NCBI GenBank assembly: GCA_016795425.1 | Contig: JAEUHG010000184.1 | Span: 62,001 to 126,000 of the forward strand | Length of the DNA: 64,000 nt | Source: Verrucomicrobiales bacterium | GTDB taxonomy: Bacteria; Verrucomicrobiota; Verrucomicrobiia; Limisphaerales; CAIMTB01 | Direction: 5' to 3' | In this document: positions 17,074-25,723 of the stretch, piece by piece | Layout of the letters: every line of letters starts with the position of its first letter | How positions within the stretch are numbered: position 1 is the stretch's first letter | Program-made: the position numbers and the translations under genes | The notes under the pieces: generated by a model | What the model was told of the DNA's origin: nothing | Databases searched by the model: none | The model's input: the letters and a program-made list of their open reading frames with translations, nothing else

Positions 17074-18026
17074 ATACCTCCACCACTTTTGAACGGCAGA
17101 CGGGATCGGTCGCCCGCTCGGTGGATGATTTGGCGGAATGGCTGGCGCGTCATCTTTCTCCGAGTTCCCACTTGCGATTGCGGGAACCCATGTCGCGTCG
17201 CACCACCCTAAGGGTGGGAGGCGAAGCCGACCTTTTATTGGAGGCGGGAACCGAGGCCGACCTTGCTGAGGCGGTGCGGGCGGCTCGATCGCGCGGGGTG
17301 CCTTGGATGGTGCTGGGCCGCGGCTCCAACCTCCTGGTGCGTGACGGCGGGATTCGTGGCTTGGTGCTGACCTTGAATCAGCCGTACTTCTCCCGCATCG
17401 AGGTGCACGGGGTGCGCTTGCACTGTGGCGCCGGGGCGCGGTTGAAGGACCTCTCGGCCGAAGCACGCCGCTGCGGACTCGGGGGGTTGGAATTCCTCGG
17501 CGGCATTCCGGGAAGCGTGGGTGGCGCGATGCGCATGAACGCGGGAGCCTGGAACGCCGCGGTCTTCGATCGCCTCGACCGGCTGCGGTTCATGTCGGCA
17601 GAAGGTGAGGTTCAGGAACTGCCGGCGGCCCAGGTGCCCTTCAGCTATCGCCGCTGCGATCTGTTCCGAAACCATATCGCGCTGGCGGCGGATTTTGTCG
17701 GCGAGCCATCCACTCCCAGCGAGGTGGAAGCGCGGGCTCGCGACCTGAATGAGCGGCGCTGGAAGTCCCAGCCAGCGGCGCCGAGCGCCGGCTGCATATT
17801 CAAGAATCCAGCGGCACTTCCCGCCGGCCGTTTGGTGGATGAACTCGGACTCAAGGGCACTCGTATCGGTGGCGCCGTTGTTTCCGATGTGCACGGAAAT
17901 TTCATCGTCAATGAAGGTGGTGCCACCGCCGCTGACGTGCTGGCGCTGATCGAATTGATCCGCACCCGCGCCCGGGAGGTGCGCGGCATCGAATTGGAGA
18001 CCGAGGTGGAGATCATCGGCGAATGA
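17070..18026 (+). CDS. murB: UDP-N-acetylenolpyruvoylglucosamine reductase MurB
   Basis: A 318-residue FAD enzyme. The ATG at 17070 overlaps the murG stop; the frame is open further upstream, but that part lies inside murG. It has TTLRVGGEADLLLEA, GRGSNLLVRDGGIRG and LEFLGGIPGSVGGAMRMNAGAW. The late block SAGCIFKNP carries Cys242 at the position that is Ser (proton donor) in well-studied MurB enzymes such as E. coli. The layout fits the shorter type II MurB. It reduces enolpyruvyl-UDP-GlcNAc to UDP-MurNAc with NADPH. murC, often adjacent, is not here. Confidence 0.95.
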   Translation: MNTSTTFERQTGSVARSVDDLAEWLARHLSPSSHLRLREPMSRRTTLRVGGEADLLLEAGTEADLAEAVRAARSRGVPWMVLGRGSNLLVRDGGIRGLVLTLNQPYFSRIEVHGVRLHCGAGARLKDLSAEARRCGLGGLEFLGGIPGSVGGAMRMNAGAWNAAVFDRLDRLRFMSAEGEVQELPAAQVPFSYRRCDLFRNHIALAADFVGEPSTPSEVEARARDLNERRWKSQPAAPSAGCIFKNPAALPAGRLVDELGLKGTRIGGAVVSDVHGNFIVNEGGATAADVLALIELIRTRAREVRGIELETEVEIIGE

Positions 18027-18958
18027 GCGACCCGACGAACATCTGCGTTTTGCTCGGAGGTCCCTCCGCCGAGCGGGAAGTCTCGCTCCGCTCGGGGGCG
18101 GCGGTGGCGCGAGCCCTTCGGTCGGTGGGCTATGCCGTGACCGAGGTGGATCCGGCGGAGCCGTGGACCTTGCCCACGGGGACCGACGTGGTGTTTCTGG
18201 CGCTTCACGGGACGTATGGCGAAGACGGAACGGTGCAGCAGGTCCTGGAACAGTTGCGGGTGCCTTACACCGGCTGCGGGGTGGAGGCCAGTCGTGTGGC
18301 CTTCGACAAGGTGCTGACCAAGCGCCGATTGGTGGCCTGCGGAGTCCCGACGGCGCCCTTTGTGGTCGTGAATCGCCGCGATACGCCGTGGCCGGCGGGT
18401 TGGCAACCGCCGGTGATTCTGAAGCCGGTCCGACAGGGCTCGAGCGTCGGCCTCCAGTTTGTGGATCAGGAAGGCCAATGGTCCGCCGCGCTAACCGAGT
18501 GCCTGTCGCATGACACCGAAGCGTTGGTCGAGGAACGTATCCGGGGGCGCGAGGTGACCGTGGGCGTGTTCGACGATCAGGCGTTGCCCGTGGTCGAGGT
18601 CCGTCCGCGCCAGGGCGGCTACGATTACCGCAATAAGTACACCCAAGGGGCGACGGAGTATTTGTGTCCGGCTCCGTTCGACGGCGCGACCACCGCCGCC
18701 CTGCAGGATGCGGGATTGCGCGCCTTTCGGGCGATTGGCGGTCGCGACTATGGTCGGGTGGACGTCATGGTTCGGGAGAATGGCGAACCGGTGGTGCTCG
18801 AGGTCAACACCTTGCCGGGCATGACGGAGACCAGTCTGCTGCCAAAGGCGGCTGCCGCCGCGGGTATGGATTTTTCAACCCTATGCCGGCGCATGGTCGA
18901 ACTGGCCTGGCGACGTCCGGCGATGAGGTCCGAATTGGAAAGCAACCATGTGGCCTAA
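18023..18958 (+). CDS. ddl: D-alanine--D-alanine ligase
   Basis: A 311-residue ATP-grasp ligase. Signatures: LLGGPSAEREVSLRSG at the N-terminus, LALHGTYGEDGTVQ (about residues 58-71), GCGVEASRVAFDK, KPVRQGSSVGL (about 134-144), YNK-like DYRNKYTQGATEY, and the Mg-binding DVMVRENGEPVVLEVNTLPGMT with GMTETSLLPKAA. It makes the D-Ala-D-Ala dipeptide used by MurF. It overlaps murB by ATGA and ftsQ by 11 bases. Confidence 0.96.
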   Translation: MSDPTNICVLLGGPSAEREVSLRSGAAVARALRSVGYAVTEVDPAEPWTLPTGTDVVFLALHGTYGEDGTVQQVLEQLRVPYTGCGVEASRVAFDKVLTKRRLVACGVPTAPFVVVNRRDTPWPAGWQPPVILKPVRQGSSVGLQFVDQEGQWSAALTECLSHDTEALVEERIRGREVTVGVFDDQALPVVEVRPRQGGYDYRNKYTQGATEYLCPAPFDGATTAALQDAGLRAFRAIGGRDYGRVDVMVRENGEPVVLEVNTLPGMTETSLLPKAAAAAGMDFSTLCRRMVELAWRRPAMRSELESNHVA

Positions 18959-19907
18959 GCGCAAAGCCAAGAATCGACGCCACGAACGCGAGAACGTGCT
19001 CGAGGTGAGAATGCGATCCCGCGACGCGCGCCAATGGCGCGTGCGAATGCTCACCGCGGCGATCGGCACACTGGGCGGCACCGCGGTGATGGCGTTGCTC
19101 GTGTGGCATGCCTACCAATGGGCGCTCCGGCGTTTCGTCTACCAGAATCAAGCGTATGCGGTGCGCCGCATCGAGTTTCGCCACGACGGTCGATTGCGTT
19201 CGGACCAGGTCCGCCGCTGGACCGGCGTGGAACTCGGACAGAACCTGCTCGCGCTTGATCTGGAGCAGATTCGCCACGATCTCGAATTGAATCCCTGGAT
19301 CGAGCGTGCGGACGTGGAAACCATCCGGCCGGATCGCCTGCGCCTGGGCATTCGGGAGCGGGAACCGGTGGCCCAGGTGGTGGTTTGGCGTTTGGACCCC
19401 GCGGATCGCCGCGCGTGGGCCGAGACGAATTACGTGGATGCTCAGGGCGTGGTGCTTCCTCCCCTTCGGGCCGAATGGGTGCGACCTGGAGAAGACCTGG
19501 ATTTTTCGCATCTGCCCCGCTTGGTCGGGCTGGATCCCACCGACGTGGTGCCCGGCGAGGCGTTGCGATTCCGCGGGGTCCGCCAGGCCCTGGACCTGAT
19601 CCGGGCCTATGAGTCCTCGACGGTCTACAGTCGACTGGACCTGGAGTGGATTGACGTCGCCGACCCCGGGGCCCTGCGCGGTTTGGTGAAGCAGGGAACG
19701 CAGTTGGTCTTCGGGCGAGAGGATTATGCCCGACAGATGCGCCGATGGCGGAGCATCCAGGACTACGCCGACAGCCAGGGCCGCTCGCTCGATTGGCTGG
19801 ACCTTTCAGTGACCAACAATGTGCCCGCCCGTTGGCGGGAGGGCACGAACCCACCGCCCGCCGCCGTTCCGGCCAAGACCAAACGCACCCCTAGACGCCA
19901 TGTTTGA
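18948..19907 (+). CDS. ftsQ: FtsQ/DivIB-like cell division protein
   Basis: A 319-residue bitopic protein. A strongly basic cytoplasmic tail (WPKRKAKNRRHERE) precedes one membrane helix (about residues 45-64). A POTRA-like domain follows (about 73-140: VRRIEFRHDGRLRSDQVRRWTG, then NPWIERADVETIRPDRLRLGIREREPVAQV). The beta domain runs to about residue 290, and the tail is Pro/Lys-rich. FtsQ recruits FtsL/FtsB and activates FtsWI. Location between ddl and ftsA and the POTRA pattern make the call firm. It overlaps ftsA by 8 bases. Confidence 0.9.
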   Translation: MWPKRKAKNRRHERENVLEVRMRSRDARQWRVRMLTAAIGTLGGTAVMALLVWHAYQWALRRFVYQNQAYAVRRIEFRHDGRLRSDQVRRWTGVELGQNLLALDLEQIRHDLELNPWIERADVETIRPDRLRLGIREREPVAQVVVWRLDPADRRAWAETNYVDAQGVVLPPLRAEWVRPGEDLDFSHLPRLVGLDPTDVVPGEALRFRGVRQALDLIRAYESSTVYSRLDLEWIDVADPGALRGLVKQGTQLVFGREDYARQMRRWRSIQDYADSQGRSLDWLDLSVTNNVPARWREGTNPPPAAVPAKTKRTPRRHV

Positions 19908-21141
19908 TCTTCGATTCCTAGAACGCCGCCCGCTGATCGTCGGGCTGGAGATTGGCACCGCCAAAGTCTGCGCCATGGTCGGCGAGATTAACGCCGAAGG
20001 TGCGCTCACCATCATCGGCATCGGCCAGAGCCCGTCCCGCGGTGTCCGCAAGGGTGAGATCGTCGAACCGGCGCTCGCCGAAGAGGATGTGCGCGCCGCC
20101 CTGTCCGAAGCCGAGCATTCGGCGGATGTCGAGATTCGTTCCGTCTACCTCGGCGTCTCCGGGGGTCATGTCGTCGGTTTCAACAATCGGGGCGTGCAGC
20201 CGATCGTTTCCAGGGACCGTGAAATCGGGGAGGACGACGTCAATGACGTCATTCGCAACGCCAAAGCGATCAATATTCCGGCCGAACACTACGTCGTCCA
20301 CGCCATCCGCCAGCACTTCAGTGTCGATGACCAGGACGAGATTCGGGATCCGGTGGGAATGATTGGTGGACGTCTGGAGGTCGAGATGCACGTCATCCAC
20401 GGACGCACCAACCGCTTTCAAAACGCGATCCGCCTGGTCAAAGGGATGCACCTCGAGGTCGAGGACATCGTGTTCAACGGCCTTGCCAGCGCCTTGGGGA
20501 TCCTGACCGCGGAGCAGAAGGAATTGGGAGCGTTGGTCATCGATCTGGGGGCAGGGGCCACCGAGTACGTTGTGTACGCCCGCGGGGTGGTGAAGCATAC
20601 CGGCGTCCTGGCGGTGGGCGGCGACCATGTTTCCCAGGACATTGCCTTGGGTTTGAAGGTCCCCCAGGGACGGGCGGAGAAACTGAAGTTTGAGCATGGC
20701 GACGCGATTTTCGACGAATCGGCCAAGGGACTGACCCATACGCCCCCGCATGAATTGGGCCTGCCCGAGCGGCCCTTGAACATCGAGCACCTGCGGTGCG
20801 TGATGTCCCTGCGACTCCAGGAAACATTCGAGATCATCCGCGAGGAGGTCGAGGAGGCCGGGTGGCTGAATCAATTGCGCGGCGGCGTGTTTATCTGCGG
20901 TGGCGGCGCCCGCGTCCCACGAATCCTCGAGCTGGCCGAACGAGTGTTCGAGCTGCCTGCCTTCCCGGGCCACGCCCGCGGCATCAGCGGATTGGCTTCG
21001 GCTCTGGATCAACCGGAATTCTCCACCGCCATCGGACTGGTGAAGTTCGGGGCCGGTCAGGCCCGAAAAAAAAATAACCGAGGAAGCCTGCGGCGGCTGG
21101 CCAGCTGGAGTCCGGCCCGAATCTTTTCCAACCTGATTTGA
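19900..21141 (+). CDS. ftsA: Cell division protein FtsA
   Basis: A 413-residue actin-fold protein. The phosphate-1 motif is VGLEIGTAKVCAMVGEI (about residues 12-28), the SHS2/1C subdomain occupies about 85-165 (SVYLGVSGGHV, INIPAEHYVVHAIRQHFSVD), the phosphate-2 motif is VIDLGAGATEYVVYA (about 214-228), and GGVFICGGGARVPRI is the adenosine motif. The C-terminus (about 390-413) is basic and amphipathic (RRLASWSPARIFSNLI), like the usual FtsA membrane-targeting helix. It tethers FtsZ to the membrane. The start at 19900 is chosen because the fold begins there; the open frame upstream lies in ftsQ. Confidence 0.95.
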   Translation: MFDLRFLERRPLIVGLEIGTAKVCAMVGEINAEGALTIIGIGQSPSRGVRKGEIVEPALAEEDVRAALSEAEHSADVEIRSVYLGVSGGHVVGFNNRGVQPIVSRDREIGEDDVNDVIRNAKAINIPAEHYVVHAIRQHFSVDDQDEIRDPVGMIGGRLEVEMHVIHGRTNRFQNAIRLVKGMHLEVEDIVFNGLASALGILTAEQKELGALVIDLGAGATEYVVYARGVVKHTGVLAVGGDHVSQDIALGLKVPQGRAEKLKFEHGDAIFDESAKGLTHTPPHELGLPERPLNIEHLRCVMSLRLQETFEIIREEVEEAGWLNQLRGGVFICGGGARVPRILELAERVFELPAFPGHARGISGLASALDQPEFSTAIGLVKFGAGQARKKNNRGSLRRLASWSPARIFSNLI

Positions 21142-21157
21142 AACTCCCTCCGAACTC

Positions 21158-22471
21158 ATGAGCTCGCAACCGAGTGCCGGTGCCTCTGCGAATTTTGCAC
21201 CACCCTTCCGCGCTTCCGGGGCGCGGGTGATCGCCATCGGCCGGGCGGGCGCGGAGATTGCCGCGGCGCTCCAGGAAACCGGCACCACCGGTTTCACCTA
21301 CGCCGTGGTCGATTCTGACGGGTCGGCCATTGAATCCACCGCGTTCCCGGAGAAGCTCTTTGTCGGGGCTCGCTTAACGAGAGGTTTCGGGGCCGGCGGC
21401 GACCCGGAGTTGGCGCGCACCGCGGCGGATGAGGAGACCCCGGCGATTCGTGGACTGTGCCAGGGATACCCGCTGATATTCATCGTGGCGGGTCTTGGAG
21501 GTGGCAGCGGCACCGGGATTGCGCCGGTGGTGGCGCGAATCGCGCGCGAAACCGGTGCCTCGGTGTTCGCGTTTGTCACCGCCCCATTCGACTGCGAAGG
21601 CACGCGCCGACAGCAGCAGGCCCTTCTTGGGCTTCATCGGCTGAAGACCGTGGCGGACGGAGTCCTGTGTCTTCCGAATGAGAAGCTGCTGCTGCTCTCG
21701 GACGATCGTACCACCCTGGTGGATGCCTTCCGCAGCGGCCGCGAGCATCTGCGTGACGCGGTGCTCTGCATCTGGGGCTTGTTGACGCGCCCCGGATTGC
21801 TTGGCGTCAGTTTTGCCGACATCTGCTCGGTGCTTCGCGGACCTAACCAGGAAAGCGCCTTCGCCCGTGTCATGGTATCGGGACCGGACCGTTCCGATCG
21901 AGCGATGGCGGCCCTGCTGAATCATCCTTTGTTGACTCACGGTGACACGCTTCGCCGGGCCGAATCGTTGCTGGTGAGTTTTCGTGCCGGACATGACCTC
22001 GGCATGGGCGAGATCCGGCGAATCATGGATGAGTTGACGTCCAAGTCGGATGGCGCCCGCGTGGTGGTTGGGGCGGAGATTCGGGATCAGGCGGATACCG
22101 AGCTCACCATCTCCGTCATGGCGTCGACGCGGCAGATGGTGCTCCACGAGCCGGTGGAGAACCCCGTCGCCGATCGCAGTTCCAACCTCTTGGCGGCCGA
22201 CAACCTTCCCGCCCGGGATGTCGAGTCCGGCCCGGCCCGGACCGCCCGCCGATTGGCGCCGCCCGCGCCGAATCTGACGCCGGAGCTCGCGGATCAATTG
22301 TTGAGCCAATCGCCAGGGGGGCGGCGGTCCGGCCGCAAGAAACCGCAGCAAGTGCCCCTGCCATTCGAGGTGGTGACCAAGGGCCGGTTCGAGAAATGTG
22401 AACCCACGGTGCGCCGCGGAAATAATCTCGATCAACCGACGTATCTGCGTCGGGGCATCATCCTCAATTGA
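21158..22471 (+). CDS. ftsZ: Highly divergent FtsZ (tubulin-like division protein)
   Basis: A 437-residue protein directly after ftsA. The G-box is kept as GLGGGSGTG (residues 112-120). PNEKLL, LLTRPGLLGVSFADI and FVTAPFDCEG follow the FtsZ pattern. However, the N-terminal GGGGxN loop is replaced by AIGRAGAEIA (about 26-35), and the T7 synergy loop reads GVSFAD (216-221) instead of NVDFAD, so the usual Asn and first Asp are lost while the last Asp221 remains. A variable linker (about 330-420) leads to a C-terminal peptide LDQPTYLRRG (about 424-433), close to the canonical LDIPTFLRR that binds FtsA. Divergent FtsZ is known in Verrucomicrobia. GTPase activity is doubtful, but a role with FtsA is likely. 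Confidence 0.88.
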   Translation: MSSQPSAGASANFAPPFRASGARVIAIGRAGAEIAAALQETGTTGFTYAVVDSDGSAIESTAFPEKLFVGARLTRGFGAGGDPELARTAADEETPAIRGLCQGYPLIFIVAGLGGGSGTGIAPVVARIARETGASVFAFVTAPFDCEGTRRQQQALLGLHRLKTVADGVLCLPNEKLLLLSDDRTTLVDAFRSGREHLRDAVLCIWGLLTRPGLLGVSFADICSVLRGPNQESAFARVMVSGPDRSDRAMAALLNHPLLTHGDTLRRAESLLVSFRAGHDLGMGEIRRIMDELTSKSDGARVVVGAEIRDQADTELTISVMASTRQMVLHEPVENPVADRSSNLLAADNLPARDVESGPARTARRLAPPAPNLTPELADQLLSQSPGGRRSGRKKPQQVPLPFEVVTKGRFEKCEPTVRRGNNLDQPTYLRRGIILN

Positions 22472-22543
22472 TGCGGTCCTCCGCCCTCGCGCCATAATGC
22501 GACTCGCGGCGGAACCCATCCGTGGTTCACATTGGCGCCTGCC

Positions 22544-23317
22544 ATGAGACTTGCGGACCGATGGGTGTTGATCACCGGGGCCTCCAGCGGCTTTGGTGCC
22601 GCCGGGGCCATGGCATTCGCAGCGGAGGGTGCGCGACTGGTGCTCGGAGCCAGGCGCGAGGATCGGCTGAAGGAGATCGCGGCTCAGGCGCGCGCGGCGG
22701 GAGCCCCGGTGGCCGAGGCCCATCGGCTCGACGTCGCCTCCACCGACTCCGTGCAGGACTTCGTCCGCTGGCTGCGCGAGGTCACGGACCGGATCGATGT
22801 GCTCGTGAACAACGCGGGCGGGGCGTTGGGTTTGGAGCCGATTGCCGAAGGCAAGGACGAGGACTGGGAGGCGATGATGCAGGCCAACGTACTCGGGGTG
22901 CTGCGCATGACGCGTGCCGTGTTGCCCTTGTTGCCTCGCGATGCCGGAGCCATGGTCCTGAACATCGGCTCCATTGCGGCGCGAACGCCTTATGAAAACG
23001 GTGCAGCCTATTGTGCGAGCAAAGCCGGCGAACTCGCCATTACGAGGTCCCTTCGTCTGGAACTGAACGGCACCGGCATTCGCGTCGGCAGTCTGGATCC
23101 GGGGATGGCCGAAACCGAGTTCTCGGTCGTCCGGTTCAAGGGCGATGCCTCGCGTGCGAAACGGGTCTATGCCGGGGTCCACCCATTGGCGGCGGCCGAT
23201 GTGGCCGACGCGATGGTATGGATGGCCAGTCGACCGCCACACGTTTGCATCGATGAAATGGTGATCAAACCGACCGACCAGGCGGCGATCCATAAAGTCC
23301 ATCGGCGTCCCGACTAG
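22544..23317 (+). CDS. Short-chain dehydrogenase/reductase (YdfG-like)
   Basis: A 257-residue classical SDR. The cofactor motif is TGASSGFG (about residues 11-18), NNAG is near residue 88, and the catalytic Ser and YxxxK are in NIGSIAARTP and YCASK. Arg-rich residues after the second strand (GARRED) favour NADP(H). Sequence style resembles 3-hydroxy acid dehydrogenases such as YdfG, but the substrate cannot be stated. The ATG at 22544 is preferred over the TTG at 22532 because the family starts just before the first strand. It is 72 bases after ftsZ and probably outside the dcw unit. Confidence 0.88.
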   Translation: MRLADRWVLITGASSGFGAAGAMAFAAEGARLVLGARREDRLKEIAAQARAAGAPVAEAHRLDVASTDSVQDFVRWLREVTDRIDVLVNNAGGALGLEPIAEGKDEDWEAMMQANVLGVLRMTRAVLPLLPRDAGAMVLNIGSIAARTPYENGAAYCASKAGELAITRSLRLELNGTGIRVGSLDPGMAETEFSVVRFKGDASRAKRVYAGVHPLAAADVADAMVWMASRPPHVCIDEMVIKPTDQAAIHKVHRRPD

Positions 23318-23421
23318 CGACCGGGGATTCGGCGTCCGGGTTCACCGCCATGCTTGACGTTGGGGTTGGGAGCGTGGCGGAGTGATCCCGTCGTCTAGGC
23401 CAGATTATCAACCCAGCTAGC

Positions 23422-24333
23422 ATGACCCTTGGATTTTCACGCGGGCATTCGTTGGTGACGGCGACCGTCGTGGCCTTGGTCTGTGCCGCCCTGGCGCTCG
23501 CGGCGATGGCGCAACGATCCCGTCCCGGCGGGCGACCCGGGGGAGGTGGCGGCGGTGGCGGTTCGGGCCTGGCCAATCGCATGGGCGGCAACCGCGATCC
23601 GCGGGCCGGAGTGCCGACGTGGACGGTCGACGATCGTTTTCGAAGCGATGTGTTCACCTTCGTGCGGCTCCGGTATTCAACCGGACGCGGCCGGGGAGGT
23701 TGGGCGGTGGACTATCCCGGGGCGGACCTGAATCTCTCGTATCGACTGGAGCAATTGACCTCGATGAAGGTGGATCCGGAGGGGCTTGTCCTGGATATCG
23801 ATGATCCAAACCTTCCCAACTATCCCTTCGCCTTCATTATCGATCCGCGATCCATGGTCTTGAGCTCGGACGAGGCGCAGGCGTTGAGGAAGTACCTGCT
23901 GGGCGGAGGCTTTCTCATGATCGACGATTTCTGGGGCAACCAGATGATGGATCACCTGCTGGGGGAATTGGAGAAGGTCTTTCCCGACCGAAAGCCGGTG
24001 TCCCTGCCTCTGGAGCATCCCATCTTCCACACCCCGTATCCGATCGGCATGCGGCCGCAGGTGCCCAGCGAGGATTCGGCGCACCGGACCAAGGACATGC
24101 CGGCTCCGTATCGCACTTGGGAGGATGAGATTTCCTGGGAGGAACCGCAGCCGCCCGATTACCGGGCGATCCTCGATGACCGGGGGCGCGTGATGCTGCT
24201 GATATGTTGGAACACGGACTTGAGTGACGGTTGGGAAGAGGAAGGAGTGAGCCAGTGGTTCTTCGAGAACTATTCCGAAAAGCTCTCCTACCCTATGGGG
24301 GTCAACATCATCTTCCACGTGCTGACGCACTGA
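23422..24333 (+). CDS. Exported DUF4159 protein
   Basis: A 303-residue protein with an N-terminal signal segment (about residues 12-30, ending AAMA-Q), then a Gly/Arg-rich linker. A DUF4159 domain follows (about 70-303): FVRLRYSTGRGRGGWAVDYPGADLNLSYRL, GGFLMIDDFWGNQMM, HPIFHTPYP and a C-terminal GVNIIFHVLTH. The domain resembles a glutamine-amidotransferase-like flavodoxin fold of unknown function and is common in Planctomycetes and Verrucomicrobia. The following gene encodes a terpenoid-cyclase-like exported protein, a pairing expected for this family, and both probably act outside the cytoplasmic membrane. Function unknown. Confidence 0.85.
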   Translation: MTLGFSRGHSLVTATVVALVCAALALAAMAQRSRPGGRPGGGGGGGGSGLANRMGGNRDPRAGVPTWTVDDRFRSDVFTFVRLRYSTGRGRGGWAVDYPGADLNLSYRLEQLTSMKVDPEGLVLDIDDPNLPNYPFAFIIDPRSMVLSSDEAQALRKYLLGGGFLMIDDFWGNQMMDHLLGELEKVFPDRKPVSLPLEHPIFHTPYPIGMRPQVPSEDSAHRTKDMPAPYRTWEDEISWEEPQPPDYRAILDDRGRVMLLICWNTDLSDGWEEEGVSQWFFENYSEKLSYPMGVNIIFHVLTH

Positions 24334-24356
24334 TTCGGAGTCGCGTCCTCAATGAA

Positions 24357-25691
24357 ATGAAGCGCCCGCATTCGTTGGGGGCCATGAGAAGGATCCGGGC
24401 GTCGCTTCGAGTCCTCTGCGCGACCGTCTTGGCAAACGCCTCCGGTCAGTCGCTGCCGGATTTCCCGCCCCCCGGAGAGACCCCAGCGCCTATTCGCGCA
24501 CCGACGGCGGCGCCGTCAACGGGAGTCGCCGAGGCCGTTCTGCCGGCGCCGGCTGCCCCCAACCCGAAGAACGCGAAGTCTCCCGGTGGTCCACAGGAAG
24601 ACGACCTGAACATCGGTAGGTCCCGGTCCACGCTGGCCTCGGCCTTGCCGACGGCAGGATGGGAGGGGGTGGAGAAGTCCGTGGACGAAGCTTTGGAATG
24701 GCTTGCGAAGCAGCAGGGAGAGGATGGCGATTTCCGGGCTCCGTCGCCGGCGCAACCGGCAGTGACCGGGTTGGCGTTGCTGGCGTTTCTCTCCAGGGGC
24801 CATCGGCCTGGAGAAGGTCGTTATGGCGCACGCCTGGATCGTGCCGTCGATTACCTGCTGCAAACGCAATCCGAAACCGGCTTGTTCACGTCCGCACCCG
24901 TGGGCTCGGTCCACGAAGACAAGACCCCCTCCCACACCGCGGCCTACAACCATGCCATCGCGGGCACAGCGCTTTGTGAAGTGTACGGCACCACCGACCG
25001 TGCGAGGGCGGACCGGATCAAAGGCGCGGTGATGCGCGCATTGGATTTCACCCGCCAGTTACAGACTCGACCGAAGTTCCACGAGGTCGACCGCGGTGGT
25101 TGGCGCTACGTGTACCTGCGCTGGGATCGTTCGGCGGCTGATTCCGATCTTTCGGTCACCGGGTGGCAATTGATGTTTCTACGCTCGGCCCAGAACGCTG
25201 AATTTCAGGTTCCGGTGGACCGGATCAACGCCGCCGTCGAGTATGTGGAACGGTGCTTTGTGCCGGGGCAGTCGGTGTTCAACTACGCATTGGTGGGGGC
25301 CTCGGATATCCGAACGAGTCGCGGGATGGTGGGCGCGGGCATCCTTTCGCTGGCGTTGGCGGGGCGACATCACTCGGAGATGGCCCGGAGTGCCGGCGAG
25401 TGGCTGGCGCGTCGGCCGTTTGGGGATTTCGGCGGTATCGTTGGATTGAGGGACCGTTACTTCTACAGCGCCTACTACTGCAGTCAGGCCATGGCGCAAC
25501 TCGGGGGCAGTTTCTGGGAGCGGTTCTATCCGCCACTCGTGCGTTCGTTATTGAGCGCTCAACAGGCGGACGGCTCGTGGCCACCCGAACCCGCGGCAGG
25601 GGACGCGGTTTTTGGGAATGTACTCACCACGGCGTTGGCGGTCCTTTCCCTCACACCACCGTACCAACTCCTCCCGGTGTATCAGCGCTAG
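24357..25691 (+). CDS. Exported prenyltransferase/squalene-cyclase-like alpha/alpha-toroid protein
   Basis: A 444-residue protein with a signal peptide (MRRIRASLRVLCATVLANASG within the first 31 residues) and a Pro/Ala-rich linker (about 35-95). The alpha/alpha toroid follows, with repeats such as ALEWLAKQQGEDGDF, RAVDYLLQTQSETGLF, HAIAGTALCEVYG, GWRYVY and SAQQADGSW. The DxDD or QW catalytic motifs of true squalene-hopene cyclases are not evident, so it is probably a structural or binding version. The in-frame ATG at 24384 begins exactly at the signal peptide and may be the real start. It lies 24 bases after the DUF4159 gene. Confidence 0.83.
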   Translation: MKRPHSLGAMRRIRASLRVLCATVLANASGQSLPDFPPPGETPAPIRAPTAAPSTGVAEAVLPAPAAPNPKNAKSPGGPQEDDLNIGRSRSTLASALPTAGWEGVEKSVDEALEWLAKQQGEDGDFRAPSPAQPAVTGLALLAFLSRGHRPGEGRYGARLDRAVDYLLQTQSETGLFTSAPVGSVHEDKTPSHTAAYNHAIAGTALCEVYGTTDRARADRIKGAVMRALDFTRQLQTRPKFHEVDRGGWRYVYLRWDRSAADSDLSVTGWQLMFLRSAQNAEFQVPVDRINAAVEYVERCFVPGQSVFNYALVGASDIRTSRGMVGAGILSLALAGRHHSEMARSAGEWLARRPFGDFGGIVGLRDRYFYSAYYCSQAMAQLGGSFWERFYPPLVRSLLSAQQADGSWPPEPAAGDAVFGNVLTTALAVLSLTPPYQLLPVYQR

Positions 25692-25723
25692 GCACCTCCT
25701 GCGCACCGGGCAACCGGGCAGGG

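Noticed and set aside
21374..23302. 642-codon minus-strand open frame opposite ftsZ and the SDR gene
   Set aside because: Antisense to conserved genes, with low-complexity composition and no recognisable motif.
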